Source of the DNA: Planctomycetota bacterium | Lineage (GTDB): Bacteria > Planctomycetota > Planctomycetia > Pirellulales > Pirellulaceae | Length of the DNA: 9,494 bases | Assembly (NCBI GenBank): GCA_024274855.1 | Contig: JAJSAJ010000857.1 | Location: forward strand, 1 to 9,494 | Direction of reading: 5' to 3' | Shown here: piece after piece, positions 1-6,445 of the stretch | Numbering within the stretch: the stretch's first letter is position 1 | How the letters are laid out: each line of letters begins with the position of its first letter | Notes under the pieces: generated by a model | What the model saw: the letters and a program-made list of their open reading frames with translations, nothing else | Databases searched by the model: none | What the model was told of the DNA's origin: nothing | Program-made: the position numbers and the translations under genes

Positions 1-135
1 AGGGCCAACGGCCCGCAGAAAAGTCAAAGTCCCGAAGACAACGGGTGCCTTTGGGACCGGTGGGGAATCTCTATCCTCACCCCCAGAAAGTTGTATTGTT
101 TCCGGTAGGGAGGACACGTCGTTAGGAAATGTAAG
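1..135. other. Left edge, no supported gene; weak hairpins
   Basis: No gene can be supported here. Several frames stay open over this short stretch, but none shows a recognisable protein or a ribosome binding site. Two small hairpins are visible: GGGCC-aac-GGCCC at 2..14 and CCCG...CGGG at 31..45. Read on the minus strand, the second is followed by a T-rich run (ACTTTGACTTTTCTG), so it could end the tRNA transcript, but the 4 bp stem is too weak to call a terminator with confidence. Confidence 0.25.
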
Positions 136-210
136 TCGGGGTGACTGGATTCGAACCAGCGACCTTTTGACCCCCAGTCAAACGCGCTAACCAGGCTGCG
201 CTACACCCCG
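136..210 (-). tRNA. tRNA-Pro (anticodon GGG)
   Basis: Read on the minus strand this folds as a complete cloverleaf. The acceptor arms are CGGGGTG and CACCCCG, followed by discriminator A at position 136. The D arm is GCGC/GCGC with a ten-base loop. The anticodon stem is TTTGA/TCAAA around the seven-base loop CTGGGGG, which puts GGG at positions 34-36. The T arm is GCTGG-TTCGAAT-CCAGT. The GGG anticodon reads proline CCC and CCU codons, and the C1-G72 pair with A73 is usual for bacterial tRNA-Pro. The 3' CCA is not encoded (ACTTAC follows), so it must be added after transcription. A standalone gene; no second tRNA is adjacent. Confidence 0.96.
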
Positions 211-264
211 AGTGGGTTGGATACTTCCGGCACACGGCCGGGTGCACTCGTCCCGTAAGCTCAG

Positions 265-293
265 AATATGGCAGATCAGGCCCGATTAATCAA
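265..293 (-). promoter_or_regulatory. Candidate promoter for tRNA-Pro
   Basis: On the minus strand, TTGATT (288..293) and CATATT (265..270) are spaced by 17 bp and match the sigma70 consensus at four of six positions each. The alternative -10 TATTCT (263..268) would need a 19 bp spacer. Transcription would start about 45-50 bp before the mature tRNA. The match is modest and rests only on consensus. Confidence 0.33.
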
Positions 294-376
294 CGGGCTT
301 GCCCGGCAGAATTGCGGATAGGCCCCGCATTGGTTGCTCGGCTACCGGCAGTATCGAAAATGATGTCCTGTTCGCC

Positions 377-492
377 TTCTTGCGGCCACTGCGTTAACTA
401 TCTTTCTGGGCGGGGGATTCAACGCAGAGGGCGCGGAGAACGTAAAGACTCGCCGAGTTGCGTAATCACGGGGTTGAGACGTTGAAAACCGT
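377..492 (+). repeat. Hairpin repeat, copy 1
   Basis: Positions 391..492 form a direct repeat with 582..697; the two are nearly identical apart from about six substitutions and one 14 bp insertion in copy 2. Shared blocks include GCGTTAACTATCTTTCTGGG, GCGCGGAGAACG and AAGACTCGCCGAGTTGCGT. The copy is also an imperfect inverted repeat: 377..395, ending GGCCACTGCGTT, pairs with 421..440, starting AACGCAGAGGGC, leaving a loop of about 25 bases. The region has no coding signature and sits between tRNA-Pro and pyrF. Bacterial intergenic palindromic repeats have this architecture, but I do not recognise the family. Confidence 0.85.
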
Positions 493-548
493 TCATTCGG
501 CCAGTTGTTTTGCGCGGAGATTTTACTCATCGTTTCCGTACATGGACT

Positions 549-697
549 CTCGGCGTGCCCTCCGCGCCCCCAGCGCACTCAGCGTTAACTATCTTTCTGG
601 GCGGGGGAGTCAACGCGGGGGATCCAACGCAGGGGGCGCGGAGAACGCAAAGACTCGCCGAGTTGCGTGATCACGGGGTTGAGACGTTGAAAACCGT
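549..697 (+). repeat. Hairpin repeat, copy 2, with internal 14 bp duplication
   Basis: Second copy of the repeat seen at 391..492, here 582..697 and in the same orientation. It is 14 bp longer because GGGGGAGTCAACGC (604..617) is followed at once by a near copy, GGGGGATCCAACGC (618..631). It has a stronger hairpin than copy 1: CTCCGCGCCCCC at 560..571 pairs perfectly with GGGGGCGCGGAG at 632..643, and an outer pair CTCGGCG (549..555) with CGCCGAG (656..662) extends the stem. The left arms of the two copies differ in sequence while both still pair with their own right arm, which suggests that the fold is maintained. It ends 40 bp before the pyrF promoter. Confidence 0.85.
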
Positions 698-736
698 GCA
701 CGGCGAGAGTGTGACGCCTGTCTGGCGGTCACTTGG

Positions 737-765
737 TTGACGTGCGTGGGAAATGAGCGTATTGT
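737..765 (+). promoter_or_regulatory. Promoter for pyrF
   Basis: TTGACG (737..742, five of six matches to TTGACA) and TATTGT (760..765, four of six to TATAAT) are separated by the ideal 17 bp. Transcription would begin near 772, giving a leader of roughly 54 bases before the pyrF start. It lies between hairpin repeat copy 2 and the gene, so the repeat would be upstream of, not within, the transcript. Confidence 0.55.
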
Positions 766-825
766 CCACCCGGCGGTTGGGGGACGCGACGTGAGCAAGG
801 ATTACTTAGTTGAAAGGGTTACGAC

Positions 826-1755
826 GTGCAGCATTTTTCGGATCGTCTAACGAAAGCGGTGAGGGAATGCGGCAATCCGGTACTTGTTGGGTTGGACCCG
901 CGGCTTGAGAGTCTGCCCGAGCCGATTCGAAGTGACGTGGACGAGGCGGACTCTGGAGCAGTGGCTTCAGCGTTTCGCACATTTTGCCGTGGTGTGATCG
1001 ACGTTGTAGCGCCATTAGTGCCGGCAGTGAAACCGCAAGCAGCGTTTTTCGAGCGATGGGGACCGAGCGGGATGGCGGCCATGGCCGATGTGATCCAGTA
1101 TGCTCATCAGAGCGGCCTATTGGTGATTCTGGACGGTAAGCGGAATGACATCGGTTCAACGGCCACCGCGTACGCTCGAGCCTATCTCGGAGCCGGGCAA
1201 GCGAGCCCCTGGGGAGCCGATGCGTTGACGGTCAGCCCCTATCTGGGCCGTGACAGCCTGACTCCGTTTGTCGAAATGGCAATCCAGCGAAAGGCCGGCG
1301 TTTTTGTCCTTGTCAAAACGTCCAATCATGGCGGGGGCTTGTTCCAGGATTTGGTTTGTGACGGTCGGACGGTCTACGACCATGTCGCGCAACTGGTACA
1401 GAAGATGGCTCGGCAGACAGAAGGTTCGTCTGGATACGGCGCGATCGGCGCAGTGGTCGGGGCGACCTACCCGGAGCAGTTGGCCGAATTGCGACAGGCG
1501 ATGGCGAATGCCTGGCTGCTGGTGCCCGGCTTTGGTGCTCAGGGAGCCGGCGCACGTGATGTGCGTTATGCCTTCGACAATGAGGGCCTTGGCGCCGTGG
1601 TGAACAGCTCGCGCGGCATTATTTTCGCACATTCTCGCGCCCCATACCGCGACCAATACGGTGATCGGAATTGGCAGAAGGCAGTTGAAGCAGCCACACG
1701 CGACATGATCGAGCAGTTGCGTACGGAAACACCGGCCGGAAACCTGGCAGATTGA
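826..1755 (+). CDS. pyrF: Orotidine 5'-phosphate decarboxylase, type 2
   Basis: Catalyses the last step of de novo UMP synthesis, OMP to UMP plus CO2, in the cytoplasm. The 309-residue protein matches the longer type 2 subfamily (about 270-310 residues) better than the shorter E. coli type. Visible (beta/alpha)8-barrel motifs, in order, are VGLDPR (21-26), AVKPQ with K69, the catalytic D-x-K-x-x-D signature DGKRNDIG (D103, K105, D108), SPYLG (137-141), VLVKTSN (161-167), VVGAT (210-214), the phosphate-binding LVPGFGAQG (232-240) and SSRG with R263. The start is GTG at 826, preceded by GAAAGGG, a weak Shine-Dalgarno site; the next in-frame ATG would remove the first strands of the barrel. It is transcribed alone and converges with ndk. 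No other pyrimidine gene is in the window. Confidence 0.96.
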   Translation: MQHFSDRLTKAVRECGNPVLVGLDPRLESLPEPIRSDVDEADSGAVASAFRTFCRGVIDVVAPLVPAVKPQAAFFERWGPSGMAAMADVIQYAHQSGLLVILDGKRNDIGSTATAYARAYLGAGQASPWGADALTVSPYLGRDSLTPFVEMAIQRKAGVFVLVKTSNHGGGLFQDLVCDGRTVYDHVAQLVQKMARQTEGSSGYGAIGAVVGATYPEQLAELRQAMANAWLLVPGFGAQGAGARDVRYAFDNEGLGAVVNSSRGIIFAHSRAPYRDQYGDRNWQKAVEAATRDMIEQLRTETPAGNLAD

Positions 1756-1769
1756 TTGGTTGGGGACGT

Positions 1770-1847
1770 TCTAGCCTGCGAGGTCTAGCCCGCGAGACTT
1801 GCGCGCCCACGTGGCAAGCACGTGTGTGCGGGAATCGTGTGTGCGGG
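1770..1847. repeat. Short tandem repeats and hairpin in the pyrF-ndk convergent gap
   Basis: The 117 bp between the convergent stops is built largely from small repeats. TCTAGCCTGCGAGG (1770..1783) is followed directly by TCTAGCCCGCGAGA (1784..1797). CACGTG-gcaag-CACGTG forms a stem-loop at 1808..1824. CGTGTGTGCGGG occurs at 1821..1832 and again at 1836..1847, a 15 bp period. The stem-loop is suitably placed for bidirectional termination, but no T tract follows on either strand, so a terminator role is only a possibility. Confidence 0.6.
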
Positions 1848-1872
1848 GACGACATGCCGTTGCGTTGGCCGA

Positions 1873-2331
1873 TTACTCGTTGGGGGCTTGGAGCCAGGGG
1901 ATGAGTGTTGGTGTGTAGGGACAGAGTTCCGCATCGGAAAAATAGAGTCCCATTTCAAACTCGGCCGCTTCGATTCCATCGGACGCGTGGACCAAGTTCA
2001 TTTGGCGGCTATTGCTGTAATCGCCGCGAATGGTCCCAGGCATTGCGTCGAGTCCGCTGGTTGCGCCCAGCATGCGGCGAACCAGTGCAATTGCGTTCAG
2101 GCCCTCGAGAATCATGGCAATAACCGGGCCGCCGGTGATGAACGCCTCCAGGTTGGGATAGAACGGTTTGTCGACATGCTCGTGGTAGTGTTTCCTTGCC
2201 AACTCGGGCGTGACCCGCATCATCTTCATGGCGATGATGTTGAGTCCTTTGTTTTCAAATCGTTCGATTACTTGGCCCGCCAGTCGGCGTTGGACGCAGT
2301 CGGGTTTCAGAAGTACGAGGGTGCGCTGCAT
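1873..2331 (-). CDS. ndk: Nucleoside diphosphate kinase
   Basis: Transfers the gamma phosphate of ATP to nucleoside diphosphates through a phosphohistidine, balancing NTP and dNTP pools. At 152 residues it is of normal length for the family. Typical elements are the N-terminal TLVLLKPD (4-11), GGP (67-69), the nucleotide-binding GATSGLDAMPGTIRGDY (89-105) where most members have GATNP, and the active-site segment NLVHASDG with catalytic H115. The usual final serine of the H-x-S-D-S motif is glycine (G119) here, while S117 is kept; this is a tolerated position. The start is ATG with AAAGGATG about nine bases upstream. It follows the M16 peptidase genes on the same strand with a 128 bp leader, so it may be cotranscribed or have its own promoter. 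It converges with pyrF. Confidence 0.97.
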   Translation of the reverse strand: MQRTLVLLKPDCVQRRLAGQVIERFENKGLNIIAMKMMRVTPELARKHYHEHVDKPFYPNLEAFITGGPVIAMILEGLNAIALVRRMLGATSGLDAMPGTIRGDYSNSRQMNLVHASDGIEAAEFEMGLYFSDAELCPYTPTLIPWLQAPNE

Positions 2332-2419
2332 GGCGGTTCATCCTTTTCGAGGTCTTGGACGCGTGGGTGGATATCGTGATTCAGACGCGCGCGTCAACCG
2401 ATTCTGTTTCGGGAGCGTC

Positions 2420-2431
2420 GACCGGCCGGTC
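2420..2431. other. 12 bp perfect palindrome in the ndk leader
   Basis: GACCGGCCGGTC is a perfect 12 bp palindrome, 28 bp beyond the M16 stop and about 90 bp before the ndk start. It could be a dimeric-regulator site or simply GC-rich chance sequence. A weak promoter-like TTGACG lies just downstream on the minus strand, with only a poor -10 match (GATATC, 16 bp spacing), so no ndk promoter is called. Confidence 0.3.
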
Positions 2432-2459
2432 AAACCGCACGGTTGGCGACCGAGCTGGG

Positions 2460-3716
2460 TTATTGGGGGCGAGCGAGTTCGCGGAGCGGTCCGACCGCCA
2501 CGGTGCTGTGGACATTCAACGGGTATTTCTGGAGTACATCAAGAACGTCGTCGCACGTGACATGTCGATAGTCCGCAATGATTTGAGCGACGGTGCGGTA
2601 TTCCCGGCGTTGCAACCAGCCATTTCCGAGCGAAAAGAGCCGGCTTGTCGGACGTTCCGCGCGTAGAACGACGTGGGAGCAGATTTTGTTTTGGGCTTGC
2701 TGCAATTGCTGAGCCGTGACGCCCTTGTTTTGGACATCGTGCAGGATCACGGACATGTCGTGGAGGTTTTCCGCCGTCTGTTCGGCGGTGCCGCAGAGCA
2801 TGGAGAGGAAGATTCCGGTCCCTTGATACTCGTACGAGTACATCACAGCGCATTCGGCGCGGCCGGTATCGATCAGTTGCCAGAAGAACCGGCTTCCCGT
2901 ATCATCGCCCACAATCGTGCTCAATATCCTGGCGGCATGGCGCTCCGGGTCCTCGGCTGCGGGCCCATTGGCAATTTGGATCACATATTCCAGGTGGGAG
3001 ACCTCATTTGGAAAGATGCGAAAGTCCCGATTGGATTCGGCGCGTGGTGTGCGCCGCTCGATGCGGCCCTGCGGCCATTGCCCGCACAGCTTTTCGGTCT
3101 GTTGGACCAGGCGATCGAAATCGACGCATCCGGCGGCGGCCAACGTCAAGTTGTTCGGACAATATTGTCGCTCGAAGTATTCCCGCATCTGTTCGGGCGT
3201 GAGGCTCCGAACGCTATCGAGCGACCCGAGGACGCTGCGGGCGAGCGGGTGGCCTCGAAAGTGGACAGCCATACTTTTTTCATGGGCGCCGAACGGAGGC
3301 TGGTCGTCATATTTGGCGATTTCTTCGAGGATAACTTCCTTTTCCGTCTGGAAGTCATCGTCCCGAAGTGCGGGGCGCATGATATCGGACAGCAAGTCAA
3401 CGGCCTGGTCCTGGTATTCAGGCAGGACAGCGATGTAGTAGACGGTCTGTTCTTCGCTGGTATAGGCGTTGGACTGGGCGCCCATTTCATCGAGTTGGCG
3501 ATTCACATCGGCCGCTGAACGCGTTGCGGTTCCCTTGAACGCCATATGTTCCAGGAAATGACTCACACCAGACAGCTCGTCGGTTTCGTCCCGAGAGCCG
3601 GTTCGGACGAAATACGCGACCGCCATCGAGTAGGCTTTCGGGTTGCACTCGGCGATGATTTCCAGTCCGTTGGCAAGGCGGTGTTCACAAAACTTCAACG
3701 GGAAGCTCCAGTTCAT
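2460..3716 (-). CDS. M16 family zinc metallopeptidase, catalytic subunit
   Basis: A 418-residue M16B-type peptidase (the family of mitochondrial processing peptidase and its bacterial relatives). The inverted zinc motif HxxEH is intact as HFLEH (H53, E56, H57) within GVSHFLEHMAFKGT, and the second glutamate pair is in TEKEVILEEIAKYDD (E125 and zinc ligand E132). The N-terminal strand (HRLANGLEIIAE...VRTGSRDE) is typical. The C-terminal half keeps the fold (DDTGSRFFWQLI near 271-282) but lacks the R/Y substrate-binding pair: gapless alignment to the neighbour puts G285 and C289 at those places. No signal peptide is seen, so it is probably cytoplasmic. The ATG start lies inside the upstream gene (32 bp overlap) with GGGAC as a weak ribosome site, suggesting translational coupling. 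It is likely to act as a heterodimer with the product of that gene. Confidence 0.93.
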   Translation of the reverse strand: MNWSFPLKFCEHRLANGLEIIAECNPKAYSMAVAYFVRTGSRDETDELSGVSHFLEHMAFKGTATRSAADVNRQLDEMGAQSNAYTSEEQTVYYIAVLPEYQDQAVDLLSDIMRPALRDDDFQTEKEVILEEIAKYDDQPPFGAHEKSMAVHFRGHPLARSVLGSLDSVRSLTPEQMREYFERQYCPNNLTLAAAGCVDFDRLVQQTEKLCGQWPQGRIERRTPRAESNRDFRIFPNEVSHLEYVIQIANGPAAEDPERHAARILSTIVGDDTGSRFFWQLIDTGRAECAVMYSYEYQGTGIFLSMLCGTAEQTAENLHDMSVILHDVQNKGVTAQQLQQAQNKICSHVVLRAERPTSRLFSLGNGWLQRREYRTVAQIIADYRHVTCDDVLDVLQKYPLNVHSTVAVGPLRELARPQ

Positions 3717-4929
3717 TCTGTCCCAACGTGACGACCGTAAACCGTTCGGGGGGATGTTCGGTCAGCTGGGCGTTGATGCTTTCACATGTCAGGTCGTCGA
3801 TGATGCGTCCCACTTCGTCGAGCGTCTGGACGCGGTTCAGGAAGTACCAGTCGGCGGCGATCGATCCGCAGCGTGAGGCACTCGACTCTTGCTGCATAAT
3901 CAAGGCGCTTTTGAGTCGTGCTTTAAGTCTGGCCAGTTCATCCGAGCGGATACCCTGCCGCAGTTCGAGCAGTTCTGCGATCAGTACGTCGAGTGTTTCT
4001 TGCGAACGTTCGGATGTCGTTCCCGCATAGCAGAAGACGCTGCCCTGGTCGCGCAATGTGTGGCAGACAGCGTAGACCGAGTAGCATAGCCCGCGATTCT
4101 CGCGAATCTCCGTGAATAACCGAGAGCTCATCCCGTCACTCAAAACACCAACGGCCGCGCGAGCTTGATAGTATTGCTTGTCGCAATAGGGCACGCTTTC
4201 GTAGGCGACACCAATATGCGTTTGATGTGATTTGTGTGCCAGATGCATGGACGACCAGTCGACGTCGCTCGTCGTCGGTTCGGTCAGCGGTGCCGATTCC
4301 CAAGACTCGAGCAACTGGCCCACATGGTCCTTTAATTGGTCGAAATCGATCTTCCCCGCGACACTCAGGATGGCTCCGTTCGGGCGGTATGTCTTGTCAA
4401 AGTAGTCTCGGATGTCATCCAATGTGATGCGTTGGACCGAATCGATCGTCCCTTGGCTGTTCCGACCGAATGGGTTGCCATACCTGCGTTGTCGCAGGTT
4501 CTGCATGACCTGTTGGGCCAGGTCGTCTTCGAGTGACCGGATTTCCTGGACACATGCCGAACGGGCATCTTCGAGCTGGTCCTCGGGCAAGTGGGGCGAT
4601 CGGACCAGGTCCGCGAAAATTGACAATGCCGATTCCAGCTGATCGGCTGGCATCGCGCCGCCGAAGCTGGTGTGGACATTTGATACGGAAGCGGAATGAT
4701 CAACCCCTAAGTTCTCCAGGTCGTCGATCAGCTGGTGACTGTCTCGCGGCCCACATCCACGCTGGACCATTTCGCACGTCAGACTGCTCAATCCGTGTAA
4801 CGGACCGGGGTCGCGCGCGCTACCTGCCGGGACCAGGAGCGAAAAAGCAGCCGATTCGACCCAGTCCATCCGCTCGGTCAACAGAACCAGGCCGTTTTTA
4901 TATTGGTGAATGTTGATAGGTTGTGGCAC
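3685..4929 (-). CDS. M16 family protein without zinc site, R/Y subunit
   Basis: A 414-residue M16-fold protein. The segment that should hold HxxEH reads GLSSLTCEM (46-54): the three ligand/catalytic positions are S49, C52 and E53, so it cannot bind zinc in the usual way. The C-terminal half keeps the substrate-binding R/Y pair in SRLFTEIRENRGLCYSVYA (R279, Y283), followed by a typical glycine-rich strand. In several bacteria and in mitochondria, M16 enzymes are heterodimers of one zinc subunit and one inactive subunit; the overlap with the downstream zinc-site gene fits this. It starts with GTG at 4929, preceded by AGGA six bases upstream, a clear Shine-Dalgarno site. The GNAT gene lies 135 bp upstream on the same strand. 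Substrate unknown. Confidence 0.92.
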   Translation of the reverse strand: MPQPINIHQYKNGLVLLTERMDWVESAAFSLLVPAGSARDPGPLHGLSSLTCEMVQRGCGPRDSHQLIDDLENLGVDHSASVSNVHTSFGGAMPADQLESALSIFADLVRSPHLPEDQLEDARSACVQEIRSLEDDLAQQVMQNLRQRRYGNPFGRNSQGTIDSVQRITLDDIRDYFDKTYRPNGAILSVAGKIDFDQLKDHVGQLLESWESAPLTEPTTSDVDWSSMHLAHKSHQTHIGVAYESVPYCDKQYYQARAAVGVLSDGMSSRLFTEIRENRGLCYSVYAVCHTLRDQGSVFCYAGTTSERSQETLDVLIAELLELRQGIRSDELARLKARLKSALIMQQESSASRCGSIAADWYFLNRVQTLDEVGRIIDDLTCESINAQLTEHPPERFTVVTLGQNELELPVEVL

Positions 4930-5064
4930 AGGGTTTCCTGAGAATGGGGGTTCCTAAACACGGGATCCGATGCAGGCACGGCCGCTGGGCACGGCGAACG
5001 GCCCATGGACAACGCGAACTGGATGCGTTACCGGCAAGGGAAACGATTGAGCGTACCGACCGAG

Positions 5065-5625
5065 CTACGCGTATGCAACCTCGGCGGCCTTGTAAATCGT
5101 CTTCACTTTGCGAAATCCCAGCCGATGATAGAGCCGTACGGCACCAATGTTCTGGGCGGTCACTTCGAGGATCACGAACCGCAGACCGGACGCTTGGAAC
5201 CCTCGCATGGCTTGATACAGCAGGCGGGTACCGACGCCGCGACCGCGATGTGTCGGGGTGACGCCCAGATTCTGAATGGCACCACTGCCGGATTCGCCAC
5301 GAATGCCCTGGACAGTACCGCAGAACTCCGGCTGACGCTGATCGGGCGGCTGATAGGTCAGCAGCCACGTCGCCTCCGGAAGAAAGGAATCGCGGTGGGC
5401 AATCTCGTTCATTAAACGCCGGCACCCCTCGCGATCGCCCAAACAAGGAAAAACGCTGGCATCGATTTCGAAGCAAAAGCTGTTAAACTTCGCCTCACCA
5501 TGGGCTTCGACCAGCTCGTCATCCCATTTGATCAGCCGGTAATACGGGGGCAGCACCGGGCATACGAACAGGCCGCGCGCCAGCGAAAACTGCATTCGAT
5601 ATCGCTTGAAATACGTAATACTCAT
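5065..5625 (-). CDS. GNAT family N-acetyltransferase
   Basis: Predicted acetyl-CoA-dependent transferase of 186 residues. The C-terminal half carries the GNAT core: strand NLGVTP (119-124), the acetyl-CoA pyrophosphate loop HRGRGVGTRLL (126-136, R127-x-x-G130-x-G132), then EVTAQN (154-159) and RLYHRLGF (164-171) with Y166, as in RimI-like enzymes. The first 100 residues (containing FKRYRM, PPYYRLIKWDDELVEAH, FPCLGDREGCRRLM) are an extra N-terminal portion I cannot match to a named domain. The start at 5625 is chosen because the protein from MSITYFKRYRM onward looks conserved in character; an in-frame ATG at 5676 would add 17 residues and also lies downstream of the predicted promoter. Shine-Dalgarno matches are poor for both. 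First gene of the minus-strand group with the M16 pair; substrate unknown. Confidence 0.85.
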   Translation of the reverse strand: MSITYFKRYRMQFSLARGLFVCPVLPPYYRLIKWDDELVEAHGEAKFNSFCFEIDASVFPCLGDREGCRRLMNEIAHRDSFLPEATWLLTYQPPDQRQPEFCGTVQGIRGESGSGAIQNLGVTPTHRGRGVGTRLLYQAMRGFQASGLRFVILEVTAQNIGAVRLYHRLGFRKVKTIYKAAEVAYA

Positions 5626-5694
5626 GTCGTTCCCGTTGTTGGCCCATCCGTGAAAGCAGCCGCATCGCACGCGCATGGCGATCCAACTGCCCCT

Positions 5695-5723
5695 ATCCTA
5701 TAAACCATGGGCCGATTTTTCAA
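5695..5723 (-). promoter_or_regulatory. Promoter for the GNAT-M16-M16 group
   Basis: On the minus strand TTGAAA (5718..5723, five of six) and TAGGAT (5695..5700, four of six) are 17 bp apart. An overlapping alternative is TTGTTG with TATAGG at 18 bp. Transcription would start near 5688, about 60 bases before the preferred GNAT start. It is the only reasonable promoter seen immediately upstream of this gene group. Confidence 0.45.
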
Positions 5724-5976
5724 CAATTCGACACGTTACGTTGCCTTACGTATGCCACGCGGCCAATTGTGCGCCGGTCGTGGCCCGCAGATTCCCTGCA
5801 GTTTGTCGGCAGCTTGGACAAGTTCTTCCGCACCATGGTGGTGTATTTACGACGATCCTCCATCGGGGGGGTGTTTCAGGGCAACTGTCTCGCGCCAAGA
5901 GATTTGGAACCGATGCTGACGTGTCCCGGCAATGGCGGCCCCGGAGAAGCAGGAGCCGCAATCAAGGAAACATATA
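5724..5976. other. Gene-free stretch between GNAT promoter and repeat
   Basis: About 250 bp with no supported gene. Open frames exist on both strands (the longest reaches 122 codons on the plus strand from 5675), but their translations are rich in Arg, Ser, Pro, Cys and Trp without domain-like blocks, and no ribosome site precedes them. The only structure noticed is a 10 bp palindrome CACCATGGTG at 5832..5841. Confidence 0.5.
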
Positions 5977-6216
5977 CCTGTTCAGCCGTATTGCAGCCAC
6001 CGAGGTTCAGAACTTCTTGAACCTTCAACAACTTTCCAGTTGAGCACAACCAGCACAGAAGGAGGAGAAGATTGAAACACTAATCTCCACTAATCAGAAA
6101 TGGGGAAAAGCTGCAAGTTCAGCGCCGAGCGACCCGGAAAGACGCGTTAAGAAGGCTCGGTAGAGTCTTAGATCTGGATTAGTGAAGATAAGAGGTGATC
6201 AGTGTTCTAGTCCTCT
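5977..6216 (-). repeat. Long interspersed repeat, copy A (inverted relative to copy B)
   Basis: The reverse complement of this segment aligns with 8312..8548 over its whole length, at roughly 70-75 % identity by eye with small gaps. Shared blocks, in order on the minus strand, are TAGAACACT, ATCTTCACTAATCC, AAGACTC, CGCGTCT, CTGAACTTGCAGCT, TCTGATT, CAATCTTCT, AGTTGTT, TTCTGAACCTC and ACGGCT. Part of the element (6074..6209) has its own ends in inverted orientation, GAAACACTAATC...GATCAGTGTTC, with the octamer CACTAATC recurring at both ends. No transposase is encoded. It lies beyond the 3' end of the sulfatase region, mirroring copy B on the other side. Confidence 0.82.
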
Positions 6217-6246
6217 TCCTTCCGGGCCCGGCGGCCGCCCCGTTTA

Positions 6247-6384
6247 GGTAACCGTTCACGGAATGTAGGCCGCCGGTTCGCTTTCAAGGGGTCAGACCCA
6301 TTTTCGGCGACAAGATGCGTTCGCGTAAAGAAACGCTTTCTCCGCCGAGAATTGCGTCAGACCCCAGCGGCGTGAACGGCTACC
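6247..6384. repeat. Nested palindromic element, REP/MITE-like
   Basis: Three concentric inverted repeats are visible. The outer pair is GGTAACCGTTCAC (6247..6259) with GTGAACGGCTACC (6372..6384), 12 of 13 matching. The middle pair is GGGGTCAGACCCATTTTCGGCG (from 6288) with CGCCGAGAATTGCGTCAGACCCC (to 6365), mostly matching with a small indel. The inner pair is GCGTT (6317..6321) with AACGC (6332..6336). Ends of the GGGGTCAGAC type resemble, from memory, palindromes associated with IS200-like/REP-associated tyrosine transposases; no such transposase is in the window. Just to its left, CCGGGCCCGG (6222..6231) and GGCGGCCGCC (6230..6239) are two overlapping 10 bp palindromes. Confidence 0.75.
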
Positions 6385-6445
6385 CGATTAGAGAGCAAGA
6401 CCTTAGCGTCTGGTTTGGGTTGTGTCATTTTCGGCTGGTCGGAGT

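Noticed and set aside
136..210. Plus-strand translation containing RGDWIRTSD
   Set aside because: This peptide is the usual artefact of translating the tRNA T arm on the opposite strand.
391..697. CRISPR array
   Set aside because: Only two copies, each over 100 bp and itself a hairpin, with no short regular spacers and no cas gene.
1156..1656. 166-codon minus-strand open frame
   Set aside because: Antisense to pyrF, whose catalytic motifs are intact.
2673..3518. 281-codon plus-strand open frame
   Set aside because: It lies entirely antisense to the zinc-site M16 gene, which has clear family motifs; the translation shows no domain and no ribosome site.
5626..5676. Longer GNAT start at 5676
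   Set aside because: The 17 extra residues (Cys, Gly, Trp-rich) look non-conserved; the later ATG is preferred, though not proved.
5977..6040. LRR-like peptide VLNLGGCNTAEQ, and LRILNLSSCQTAKQ in copy B
   Set aside because: Both copies can be read this way, but the frames differ by a codon gap, lack flanking repeats or starts, and the alignment continues outside the frame as a non-coding repeat.
5675..6043. 122-codon plus-strand open frame
   Set aside because: No ribosome site, no recognisable domain, and it runs into repeat copy A.
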